From: CAZAYY01 sp964489525
GTDB lineage: Bacteria > Chloroflexota > Anaerolineae > Anaerolineales > JABWBV01
DNA: 49,660 bases
NCBI GenBank assembly: GCA_964489525.1
Contig: CAZAYY010000028.1
Location: forward strand, 1 to 49,660
Direction of reading: 5' to 3'
Below, piece by piece: positions 41,533 through 48,718 of the stretch (its first letter is position 1; every line of letters begins with the position of its first letter). A program made the position numbers and the translations under genes. The notes below the pieces were generated by a model that saw only the letters and a list, made by a program, of their open reading frames with translations, had not been told where the DNA came from and made no database searches.

Positions 41533-42356
41533 ACCCGCATACCCTGATCACCATCGCCCAGCGCGAACTGCGCGATGCCTTGCGCAATAAATGGCTGTTG
41601 TTTTACGCCCTCGGTTTTGCAGTTTTGGGGCTGGCGCTCTCCCAGGCCAGCCTGGCCTCGGCCGGTTACGCCGGGCTAGGTGGGTTTGGCCGCACATCCG
41701 CCAGCCTGGTCAACGCCGTTATGCTTTTTGTCCCGCTCATTGGCCTGACAGCCGGGGCTGGGGCCCTGGCAGCAGACCGCGAACGCGGTACGCTTCTTTA
41801 CCTGCTCACCCAACCCGTTACCCGCCTGGAGGTTTTCCTGGGCAAGGTCATTGGCGCTGGCCTGGCCGTGGTTGCCGCGATTGGCCTGGGATTCGGGTTG
41901 GCCGGGCTCGCACTCTCTTTCTCCGGCACAGCAGACGCCGGGTCGTACCTGGGAATGGTGGCGAGTTCTCTGCTGCTTGGGATGGCCGCGTTGGGGTTGG
42001 GGTTCTTAATCAGTGCCCTCACCCGTAAAGCGGCAACTGCTTCCGGCGCAGCACTGGTTGCCTGGCTGTTATTGGCCTTCTTAGGAGACCTGGGGGTCAT
42101 TGCAACCACCCTCACCCTGCGCCCCACTGCAAAAGCACTGTTAGGCATACTGCTCATTAACCCCCTGCAAACCTTCAAAGTTGCCATGATTTCAACCCTG
42201 CAATCCGGCCTGGATTTATTGGGCCCCGTGGGCCGGTATGCCAGCTACGAATTGGGTTCGGCCCTGGTTCCCATTCTCATCGGGATGCTGGTGTTGTGGT
42301 GTGTGGTACCCTTAACGATTTCGTTCCTTATTTTTAACAGGAAAGGTGATGTATGA
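41529..42356 (+). CDS. nosY: ABC permease NosY
   Basis: This 275-residue protein has six hydrophobic helices. The N-terminal RELRDALRNKWLLFYALGFA and the ERGTLLYLLTQPVTRLEVFLGK coupling region are typical of the NosY/ABC-2 permease family. It starts in an ATGA overlap with the NosD-NosF gene and ends in another with nosL. It forms the membrane part of the NosDFY complex needed to build CuZ in NosZ. Confidence 0.94.
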   Translation: MNPHTLITIAQRELRDALRNKWLLFYALGFAVLGLALSQASLASAGYAGLGGFGRTSASLVNAVMLFVPLIGLTAGAGALAADRERGTLLYLLTQPVTRLEVFLGKVIGAGLAVVAAIGLGFGLAGLALSFSGTADAGSYLGMVASSLLLGMAALGLGFLISALTRKAATASGAALVAWLLLAFLGDLGVIATTLTLRPTAKALLGILLINPLQTFKVAMISTLQSGLDLLGPVGRYASYELGSALVPILIGMLVLWCVVPLTISFLIFNRKGDV

Positions 42357-42826
42357 AAAAGTTTCAAAAATGGTTCTTCTGGTTTTGCGCAGTAGCAGTT
42401 TTCGCCCTGGCTGGTTGTGCGCCCAAGGTGGTTGAAATCCGCCTTCCTGAAATTGCCTACGGGCAGGATTTGTGCGACGCCTGCAACATGGTGATTGATG
42501 ACCCTCGTTTTGCGGCAGCGATTTTGCTGGAAAATGGCAAGTACCTTAAATTCGATGATATTGGCGACATGCTTTCGTACAAGGGCGAAGGCCTGCCGGC
42601 TCCGGCCCTGGCCTATTATGTTCATGATTATTACAGCGAAGAATGGCTGCTGGCCGATGAGGCATTTTTTGTGCAAAGCAGCAGCCTTCCCTCTCCCATG
42701 GGGTATGGGTTAGCCGCATTTGCCAGCAAAGATGTAGCTGCCCAATTTGCCTCCCAATTCATGGCAGATATTTTGACATTTGACGAACTGGAAAGCGATA
42801 TGCCCCGTTCGCACATGCACCACTAA
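42353..42826 (+). CDS. nosL: Copper chaperone lipoprotein NosL
   Basis: This 157-residue lipoprotein has a signal peptide ending in a lipobox (LAGC) and the NosL signature QDLCDACNMVIDDPRFAAAI. Later SPMGYGLAAF holds the Met motif typical of the family, and the C-terminus is His/Met-rich (MPRSHMHH). NosL binds Cu(I) outside the membrane and passes it to NosD or NosZ. It is coupled to nosY by an ATGA overlap. Confidence 0.95.
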   Translation: MKKFQKWFFWFCAVAVFALAGCAPKVVEIRLPEIAYGQDLCDACNMVIDDPRFAAAILLENGKYLKFDDIGDMLSYKGEGLPAPALAYYVHDYYSEEWLLADEAFFVQSSSLPSPMGYGLAAFASKDVAAQFASQFMADILTFDELESDMPRSHMHH

Positions 42827-42849
42827 ACAAATTCACATTGGAGGTTTTT

Positions 42850-43221
42850 ATGTTAAAACAACGCATATTCATTTTCTTGGTCCTCTGCCTGGGTGTTTTG
42901 ATGATCACCGCTTGCAGCGGCGCTTCCAGCGGGCCGCAGGGTGACCCTGAACTGGGAAAAGCAAAATTTGATGCATCTTGCGTAAGCTGCCACGGCCCCG
43001 ATGCCAAGGGCCTGCCCGACCTGGGCAAGGACCTCACCGTCAGTGAGTTTGTCGCGGGCATGACCCAGGAAGAAATGGTCGCCTTTTTAAAGGTTGGCCG
43101 CAGTGTCAGCGACCCGCTGAACACCACCAATGTAGATATGCCCCCCAAAGGCGGCAACCCGGCGCTAAACGATGAAGATCTGCTCAACATTGCAGCCTAC
43201 TTAGATTCCATAAACAAATAA
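42850..43221 (+). CDS. Monohaem cytochrome c lipoprotein (NosC-like)
   Basis: This 123-residue protein has a lipobox (MITACSG), one haem-binding motif CVSCHGPDAKG and a later DMPPKGGNPALND that supplies the Met ligand. It is a class I c-type cytochrome held on the outer membrane face. The ATG at 42850, behind GGAGG, is chosen over an upstream start four codons earlier. As the last gene of the operon, it probably delivers electrons to the CuA site of NosZ, as NosC does in other clade II clusters. Confidence 0.92.
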   Translation: MLKQRIFIFLVLCLGVLMITACSGASSGPQGDPELGKAKFDASCVSCHGPDAKGLPDLGKDLTVSEFVAGMTQEEMVAFLKVGRSVSDPLNTTNVDMPPKGGNPALNDEDLLNIAAYLDSINK

Positions 43222-43237
43222 ACCCCGCAAGAACCAA

Positions 43238-43356
43238 AAGGAGCGGAGCAATCTCGGCCTGTTTTACCCATGTGAAGAGATTGCTTCGCCCCTGGCGGGG
43301 GTCGCAGCGACATTTAAGCACCCCGGATGTCGTTGCGAGCGAAGCGAAGCAATCTC
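43238..43356. repeat. Dispersed palindromic repeat, copy 2
   Basis: Ends GAGATTGCTTCG (43277-43288) and CGAAGCAATCTC (43345-43356) are inverted, with GCGACAT and ATGTCGTTGCGA inside. A further GGAGCAATCTC stands at the left (43245-43255), then GTTTTACCCAT as in copy 1. It lies directly behind the nos operon and may also serve as its transcription end. The gap 43222-43460 holds nothing else except a TATAAT (43410-43415). Confidence 0.75.
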
Positions 43357-43460
43357 CCGGCGCAGCGCCTTTTTTGAAACATGGAACTCCGTACTCCCTT
43401 AAAATCGTTTATAATTGCGCAAGTCTTGCTATTAAAGCAGCCAGCAACCCGGATGAACTT

Positions 43461-43733
43461 ATGAGCGAAGAAATCAACCGATCCAATCCCCCCCTCTCCC
43501 CAGGAGAATGCTGTGATAACGGCATACCCCTGCCTGACCCATTCCTGGACTATATCCAATGCCCCAAGTGCGGCGAAATGGAAGTGGAGCTGTGGTGCTA
43601 CGAAGATGAAGTTGCCTGCCCAATTTGCGGGGGAACCATCCGCCACCAGCAGCCAGAATGCCATGGCACCCCATACTGTGATGAAATTCTCCAACAAATT
43701 CGTGAAAACGAAAAAAAGCTGTCCTCCCCCTGA
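43461..43733 (+). CDS. Small zinc-ribbon protein
   Basis: This 90-residue protein starts at the ATG at 43461. The frame is open further upstream, but that part is translated repeat DNA and is discarded. Two CxxC pairs, YIQCPKCGEME and VACPICGGTI, form a zinc ribbon, and a third Cys/His group follows (PECHGTPYCDEI). No partner domain is present. A TATAAT at 43410-43415 is the likely -10. Function unknown. Confidence 0.7.
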   Translation: MSEEINRSNPPLSPGECCDNGIPLPDPFLDYIQCPKCGEMEVELWCYEDEVACPICGGTIRHQQPECHGTPYCDEILQQIRENEKKLSSP

Positions 43734-43744
43734 GCCCTTACCAT

Positions 43745-44449
43745 TTAAGTGTCTTGGGCCATCTGAGCTATTTTTTCCTCATTCAACAGCAAAATAAAAC
43801 CACCCCGCAGGGTTTTGAGCCAGCCCTGGCTGCGAAAGCGCGACATGGTGCGAATGGCCGTTTCCAGCGTGGTTCCGCTCATATCGGCCAATTCCTGCCG
43901 GGAAACGGAAATGGTAATCAATGTGCCCTCTGGATGGCCGCGGCCAACCGTCCGCCCCAGCTTTAATAAGATATGCGCAATACGCCGCTCAACCTTTTCC
44001 CCTGCCAGGATTTGCATATCCATCATCGATCGCAGCCGCATCCCCAATGCCCGAATCAACCGCAGGGAAAAATCTGGATAATCCTGCAAGAATTTTTGGT
44101 ACTGCACAGCCGGCAAGCGCACCACCGCCGAACGGGTCAGCGGAATGGCATCGCCCGGGTTAGTGGGCAAAAATATCGTTGCTCCACCAAAAGGCTCCCC
44201 CGGACCAATCAGCTCCAAAATCACCTCGCGGCCGTTGGTATCGTGCCAGACGATTTTGATTCGCCCTTCCTTGAGAAAACACACATATTCACAAGGTTCC
44301 TGTTGGTAAAACACCGCCTCGCCTTCCTCATAGGCTCGAATGGTGCAGGCCTGGGCCAATTGATTTAGAACAATATCCGGCAAACCCGCAAACAGGCGAA
44401 TTTGCCGGATGAAATCAACCATTTCACGGGGAGAATCTTTGATTTGCAT
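43745..44449 (-). CDS. Crp/Fnr-family transcription regulator
   Basis: This 234-residue protein has an N-terminal cNMP-binding-like beta barrel (residues 20-130, with GEAVFYQQEPCEYVCFLKEG and ELIGPGEPFGGATIF), a long dimer helix, and a C-terminal winged helix with SRQELADMSGTTLETAIRTM. It lacks the N-terminal Cys cluster of FNR. The recognition helix is of the E-x-x-x-R DNR/NtcA kind. It is thus not a classical iron-sulfur FNR, and a DNR-like haem/NO sensor is possible. It stands beyond the 3' end of the nos operon and is a natural activator for the box at 36302-36317. Confidence 0.86.
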   Translation of the reverse strand: MQIKDSPREMVDFIRQIRLFAGLPDIVLNQLAQACTIRAYEEGEAVFYQQEPCEYVCFLKEGRIKIVWHDTNGREVILELIGPGEPFGGATIFLPTNPGDAIPLTRSAVVRLPAVQYQKFLQDYPDFSLRLIRALGMRLRSMMDMQILAGEKVERRIAHILLKLGRTVGRGHPEGTLITISVSRQELADMSGTTLETAIRTMSRFRSQGWLKTLRGGFILLLNEEKIAQMAQDT

Positions 44450-44455
44450 CTCGCT

Positions 44456-45514
44456 TTAAACCGATCCTCCTGGCCGCGCTGCCAGGTAGGCTTCGGCCTG
44501 CTCTACCGTAAACTGCCAGACCTTATGCGACAGGTGCGGTTTGAAGCCCATTTCGTGGTTAATTTTTAGCATGGGGGCGTTCGAATCGGCATTGCCGGTG
44601 TCCACAAACTTCACCTGCGGGCGCTCTACCAAAACCTTGAGCATCATTGCCCCCTTCAACCAGCGCCCCAGGCCGTGGTTGCGGTACTTAGGCAGCACCC
44701 CAGTAGCCCCCTGGCCAATTCGTTGGGGGCGGGTGGGCCGGTAGTATGTCTCAGTGAACCCGGCAACCTCTCCAGAAGGAACATGCCGGACGTAGAGCGT
44801 CCAACGTTCAACACCCTGGGCAAGCATGGACGCCTCTTCCTGGCGAACTTCTTCCGCGGTCGGGTGCCAATCTTCCAATTGGAGCGAACCGCGCGGTGCC
44901 GTGTTCATTACTTCAATTATGCCCATGTAATCCTGCAAATCTTCCTCTGGAATCTGCCCTTCCCATAAACCCAGGGTGAAATCGGTGGCTTTTTCCTGCG
45001 CCTCGGCTACCCAGGTGCGCATTAAAGCGGGGTCCAGGTCAGCCATTTGCAGGCGGTTGGTTTTACTCTCCAACCCCAACATTGCCCCCATTTTTTCCAT
45101 GAGCAGTTCTCCAGCAGGGATCGCTGAGTCGGTATCGGTAATTAACAAGGTGCGGTTGTGTTCTTGGGCAAAAGCAACCACATACTTCAGGAGTGCAGCC
45201 GCCAGGCCATGTTGGCGGTGGTTGCGGTGCACATCCAGGTTAAAACCAACCAGGTTTTTATTGTCTTCGGTAAGCGTAAACGAAACCTCCAGCTCGGCGG
45301 CTGCCTGGGTCCGGTCAGGCGTCCAGGCCACCACCACCTGCAGCACCACAAATGGAGGAACCGATTGAAAGTTGGTAATAAATTCATCCAGGGTAGGTTG
45401 TGGGTCCCCGGGGGAGCGTTCTTCCCGCATGGCAATCCGCAGGTCTAGCAATTTCTGGTAATCCTCGCGCGAGGCATCTTTGTAGTTAAAAACATCAACA
45501 ATATAGGCGGTCAT
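44456..45514 (-). CDS. Tandem GNAT acetyltransferase-like protein
   Basis: This 352-residue protein starts at the ATG at 45514 behind AAGGTG; the frame continues upstream, but those residues look non-coding. Two GNAT domains are seen. The first has LDVHRNHRQHGLAAALLKYV (acetyl-CoA loop) near residue 110. The second has TGVLPKYRNHGLGRWLKGAM near 285 and ends in NADSNAPMLKINHEMGFKP. Such double-GNAT proteins resemble mycothiol-synthase-type and other two-domain acetyltransferases. It ends six bases before the Crp/Fnr start, so the two share an operon. The substrate is unknown. Confidence 0.85.
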   Translation of the reverse strand: MTAYIVDVFNYKDASREDYQKLLDLRIAMREERSPGDPQPTLDEFITNFQSVPPFVVLQVVVAWTPDRTQAAAELEVSFTLTEDNKNLVGFNLDVHRNHRQHGLAAALLKYVVAFAQEHNRTLLITDTDSAIPAGELLMEKMGAMLGLESKTNRLQMADLDPALMRTWVAEAQEKATDFTLGLWEGQIPEEDLQDYMGIIEVMNTAPRGSLQLEDWHPTAEEVRQEEASMLAQGVERWTLYVRHVPSGEVAGFTETYYRPTRPQRIGQGATGVLPKYRNHGLGRWLKGAMMLKVLVERPQVKFVDTGNADSNAPMLKINHEMGFKPHLSHKVWQFTVEQAEAYLAARPGGSV

Positions 45515-45651
45515 AAAGCACCTTTGTAAAATAGAGAAAACAAGAGGGACAAAAAGGATTTTAACACAAAACACCACAAGGTACCCGCCGATCAAAACCT
45601 GCCCTCATGACCATCCAACCCCGCCCGAAATATCAAACCTCCAGAATAGGG

Positions 45652-45657
45652 TAAAAT
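45652..45657 (+). promoter_or_regulatory. -10 box of era (leaderless)
   Basis: TAAAAT ends six bases before the era ATG. No ribosome site lies between them, so the transcript should start at or next to the ATG. Confidence 0.5.
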
Positions 45658-45663
45658 CATTTT

Positions 45664-46620
45664 ATGGAAAACCAAACAATACCAGATGAATTTCGCGCCG
45701 GATTTGTCGCCATTGCCGGCAGGCCCAACGTGGGCAAATCTACCCTTATCAATCGCTTATTGGGGCAGGTGATTGCTGCAGTCACCCCCCGCCCGCAAAC
45801 CACCCGGCGCAAACAGCTGGGTATTCTCAGCCTCGAAAAAGCCCAGGTTGTGCTGGTAGACACACCTGGCGTCCATCGAGCCCATAACAAGCTGGGTGAA
45901 TTGATGAACCGGGAAGCAGGCAATGCATTTCATGAAGTCGATGTGCTGCTGGTTCTGGTTGACGGTAGTGAACCGCCTCAGGATGAAGACCGGCTGCTAG
46001 CCGAAATGGTTTCTGCACAAACCACCCAACCCGACGCCCCAAAGGTTGTGCTGGCAGTCAATAAGATCGACCTGGTGCCGCCTGCCGAACTGGCTGGGCG
46101 TTTTGCTGCTTTCCAGGCCGTTTTTCCTGGGGCAAGCCTGCTGGGAATATCTGCGGAGCGCGGCGATGGCATTGCCGAACTGCTGGCAGCCCTGGTAGCG
46201 CGCCTGCCCATCAGCGACGCCTATTTTCCGGATGACCAGGTTACCGATTTGTACGAACGCGAAATTGCCGCTGACCTGGTGCGTGCGGCTGCGCTGCTCC
46301 ACCTGCGGGATGAAGTTCCCCACGCCATCGCGGTACGCATTGATGAATACACCGAACGAGAGGATCACGGCGCCCATGTATCGGCTACGTTGTTTGTGGA
46401 ACGCGAATCGCAAAAAGGAATTGTCATCGGGCGCGGTGGGGCCCAGCTCAAGCAAATTGGGTCTACAGCCCGTAAAGCCATTGAAGAAATGAGCGGGCGC
46501 AAAGTGTTTTTGGATTTGCGAGTGAAGGTGCGGGCCAACTGGCGAAATGACGAAAAAGTTCTGCGCAAATTTGGATTTGCTGGGCGCAGTGGCGAATCAT
46601 CATTAGACGATGATGAGTAA
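45664..46620 (+). CDS. era: GTPase Era
   Basis: This 318-residue protein has an N-terminal G domain with GRPNVGKSTLINRLLG (G1), DTPGVHRAHNKLGELMNREA (G3), NKID (G4) and SAERGDG (G5). The C-terminal KH domain contains ERESQKGIVIGRGGAQLKQI and then the conserved VFLDLRVKVRANWR. It binds 16S rRNA during 30S assembly. The length is slightly above the usual 300. It appears leaderless, with the TAAAAT six bases before the ATG. Confidence 0.96.
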   Translation: MENQTIPDEFRAGFVAIAGRPNVGKSTLINRLLGQVIAAVTPRPQTTRRKQLGILSLEKAQVVLVDTPGVHRAHNKLGELMNREAGNAFHEVDVLLVLVDGSEPPQDEDRLLAEMVSAQTTQPDAPKVVLAVNKIDLVPPAELAGRFAAFQAVFPGASLLGISAERGDGIAELLAALVARLPISDAYFPDDQVTDLYEREIAADLVRAAALLHLRDEVPHAIAVRIDEYTEREDHGAHVSATLFVERESQKGIVIGRGGAQLKQIGSTARKAIEEMSGRKVFLDLRVKVRANWRNDEKVLRKFGFAGRSGESSLDDDE

Positions 46621-46627
46621 ACCATGA

Positions 46628-46633
46628 TATAAT
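46628..46633 (+). promoter_or_regulatory. Extended -10 before the DUF4332 gene
   Basis: TGA-TATAAT (box 46628-46633) lies just after the era stop. A weak -35 (TTAGAC, 46603-46608) would be 19 bases away inside era. Confidence 0.45.
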
Positions 46634-46694
46634 CAAAATTGGTGACGGTTATTTCCGAATGCCAGAATTTTTTAACATAAGGAGTAAAGACCCC

Positions 46695-47099
46695 ATGACC
46701 AAAATCACTACCATTGAAGGGATTGGACCAGTTTTGGCAGAAAAATTTGCCGCAGCCGGTGTAAAAACCACGGAAAAATTGCTTGACAAAGGACGAACCC
46801 CCAAAGGCCGGGCAGACCTTGCCCAGGCCACTGGAGCCAGCGAAAAACAAATCCTGGAATGGACTAATCGGGCCGATCTGTTCCGGGTAAAAGGGATCGG
46901 TGAAGAGTATTCCGACCTGCTTGAGGCAGCCGGCGTGGATACCGTTGTGGAACTTGCAGGCCGCAACCCTGAAAACCTGCACGCGAAATTGGGCGAAGTC
47001 AACGCTGGAAAGAAAAAGGTACGCCGTGAACCCACCCAAAAAGAAGTTGAAAAATGGGTTGCGGCAGCCAAGCTGCTGCCCAGGATGATTGAGTATTAA
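46695..47099 (+). CDS. DUF4332 / helix-hairpin-helix protein
   Basis: This 134-residue protein starts behind AAGGAG and has two helix-hairpin-helix motifs: TTIEGIGPVLAEKFAAAGV (residues 4-22) and FRVKGIGEEYSDLLEAAGVD (near 60-79). This tandem HhH form is typical of DUF4332. Such proteins bind nucleic acid non-specifically or act as fold scaffolds. It ends in a strong terminator. No partner is evident from the neighbourhood. Confidence 0.85.
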   Translation: MTKITTIEGIGPVLAEKFAAAGVKTTEKLLDKGRTPKGRADLAQATGASEKQILEWTNRADLFRVKGIGEEYSDLLEAAGVDTVVELAGRNPENLHAKLGEVNAGKKKVRREPTQKEVEKWVAAAKLLPRMIEY

Positions 47100-47121
47100 C
47101 CAACGCAAGGCAACCAACCAT

Positions 47122-47170
47122 CGCCTGCGCACCAAAGCAGAAAACCATGGTTCGCAGGCGGTTTTTTTTA
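47122..47170 (+). terminator. Terminator of the DUF4332 gene
   Basis: CGCCTGCG (47122-47129) pairs with CGCAGGCG (47153-47160), followed by G and a run of T. It ends only 12 bases before the next ATG. Confidence 0.82.
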
Positions 47171-47181
47171 ATCGCTTGTCT

Positions 47182-48162
47182 ATGAAATGGCATTTGTGGC
47201 TCTTTTTGGCCGTTTTATCCCTGGCTGCCGGTGGCTGCCTGGCTGTGCCTGCTGCGGCCAGCCCGGCGCAGCCCGGTGACGTCCCACCTCAGGCATCGCC
47301 CTCCGCAAACCCCACAGTTCAAGCCACCAGAACACCCCCCCAAACCGCAACCTGGGTGCCAACCCTAACCCCCACTGCGCTTCCTCCCAGCCCAACCCTG
47401 CCCCCACCAACCGAAACCCCCACCCCAACACGAACCCCCTCACCAGAGCCAACTGCGACTCCCACCTGGGTAACCGTCGCTCCCCGCAGTGAATTGGTGG
47501 TGCCCATCTTGATGTACCATCGCATTCGCAATGAACACCCCGATAACCGCTACAATGTCGTTCCTGAAGTGTTTCGCAGCCAGATGCAAACCCTGGCAGA
47601 CCTGGGATACACGACATTGACCACCGCACAGTTAGCCAGGATTCTGCTTCACGGCGGCGCAATCCCCCCCAGGCCCATCGTCATCACCTTCGACGATGGC
47701 TACCTGGATGTCTATGAAACTGCCTGGCCCATCATGCAGGCTCACGGGTTTGTCGGGTCTTTTTATGTTGTGAGCAGCTACGTGGGTGGGACAGGTTTCG
47801 CCAATGCCGAACAGTTGAAGGAAATGGCTGCCGCGGGTTGGGAAATCGGCAGCCACAGCCAGTCGCACCTGGACCTTCCGGCCGATCACAACGAGGTGTA
47901 CGCCCAGCTGGCCGGGTCAAAAACCGAACTTGAAAAGATGTTAGGCGTGTCTATTGACACCGTCGCCTACCCTTTTGGTAAAATTGATGCGTATGTTGTG
48001 GAAAAAACCATCAAATATGGCTACCTGGCCGGGGTGGGGCTGGGGAATTTGAACACCCAAAGCACAGGTTCCTTGTATTATCTCAGCCGGCGCGAGGTTC
48101 GAGCCAGCTATACGCACAGCGATTTTTTGGCACTGCTGCCCTGGACAGAGCCCCTACCATAA
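47182..48162 (+). CDS. Polysaccharide deacetylase lipoprotein
   Basis: This 326-residue protein starts at the ATG at 47182 (MKWHLWLFLAVLSLAAGGC, lipobox AGGC). A Thr/Pro-rich linker (about residues 45-105) precedes an NodB-homology domain: VPILMYHRI, the metal/catalytic motif PIVITFDDGYLD, and SHSQSHLDL with the two zinc His. YPFGKIDAYV is the later motif. It probably removes acetyl or acyl groups from cell-envelope polysaccharide on the outside of the cell. It starts 12 bases after a terminator, so its promoter must overlap that hairpin or readthrough must occur. Confidence 0.92.
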   Translation: MKWHLWLFLAVLSLAAGGCLAVPAAASPAQPGDVPPQASPSANPTVQATRTPPQTATWVPTLTPTALPPSPTLPPPTETPTPTRTPSPEPTATPTWVTVAPRSELVVPILMYHRIRNEHPDNRYNVVPEVFRSQMQTLADLGYTTLTTAQLARILLHGGAIPPRPIVITFDDGYLDVYETAWPIMQAHGFVGSFYVVSSYVGGTGFANAEQLKEMAAAGWEIGSHSQSHLDLPADHNEVYAQLAGSKTELEKMLGVSIDTVAYPFGKIDAYVVEKTIKYGYLAGVGLGNLNTQSTGSLYYLSRREVRASYTHSDFLALLPWTEPLP

Positions 48163-48197
48163 TCCAAGGGTCGTAGTTAGCAGCATATAAGATCATG

Positions 48198-48290
48198 CCA
48201 TGCCTACGGCATGGTTATGCTGGTTGCACCGGGTCCTATAATCATTTCACCCCTACGGGGTGGGTGGGGAGCAGCACGGTTGAAACCGTG
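48198..48290. repeat. Cluster of short palindromes with TAC centres
   Basis: CCATGCC-TAC-GGCATGG (48198-48214) and CACCCC-TAC-GGGGTG (48248-48262) are perfect. The second is preceded by CCTATAATC (48235-48243) and the first by ATAAGATC. A third palindrome, CACGGTT-GA-AACCGTG (48275-48290), is followed by ACTAC. They occupy the gap after the deacetylase gene (48163-48718), where no reading frame is credible. Confidence 0.65.
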
Positions 48291-48313
48291 ACTACAGGGG
48301 AAACCCTGAATTC

Positions 48314-48457
48314 AAGCCCGTAGGGCTGGCAGGATTATAGCAAAAGGCATGCAATTGCCCGAAGCCCGTAGGGCTGGCACAATTATAGACAATGCCGTGG
48401 AATTCCTCAAAGCCCGGAGGGCTGGCACAACCGGGTTGACCACCTGTGCTATAATCA
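48314..48457. repeat. Three decayed 48-bp tandem repeats (AAGCCCGTAGGGCTGGCA)
   Basis: Copies of the 18-base core begin at 48314, 48362 and 48410, exactly 48 bases apart. The third has GG for GT. Each core is a palindrome AGCCC-GTA-GGGCT. In the first two it is followed by ATTATAG, the reverse of CTATAAT. The outer parts of the units have drifted. Confidence 0.7.
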
Positions 48458-48459
48458 AA

Positions 48460-48718
48460 TCAGGAAAATTTTCAGGCCACCACGATAACAGGCACAGGGC
48501 CGGCTGGGGGAAAGCCGCTTATGGTGCCGTAGACTGCGCAAAATTGCCTCACGTGGGACTGTCTCAATTCACTTTAGACTGGCTTTTTTTGGGTGGTGCC
48601 TGGCAGCTCGGGTTGAACCTCGTTTCTTAACGCGGATTCAACGACCCGGTCAGATGATTAAGCTGGTGCTCAAAACACAGGGGAACTGCTTTTTGAGCCC
48701 GACGAGAAAGGAGCAAAT
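48460..48718 (+). promoter_or_regulatory. Structured leader of the cobalamin-binding protein gene
   Basis: A TATAATC near 48450 could be the -10, giving a leader of about 260 bases. It can form nested helices: GGCAC/GTGCC around CGGCT/AGCCG within 48490-48540, GGGTTGAA (48610-48617) with TTCAAC-CG-ACCC-like DNA ending at 48647, and GCTCAAAA (48668-48675) with TTTTGAGC (48691-48698) just before the ribosome site. No GCCACTG-type core of a cobalamin riboswitch was found. It is an unexplained structured region. Confidence 0.35.

Noticed and set aside
43272..43460. N-terminal extension of the zinc-ribbon protein
   Set aside because: The frame is open, but the extra residues are the translation of the dispersed repeat (for example VASEAKQSP) and a TATAAT lies between the repeat and the ATG at 43461.
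48163..48460. CRISPR array in the 48-bp repeats
   Set aside because: Only three units, the 18-base core is too short and palindromic, the intervening parts are partly similar to each other, and no cas genes are near.
48460..48718. Cobalamin riboswitch before the B12-binding gene
   Set aside because: The conserved core (GCCACTG-type box and its partner) is absent.
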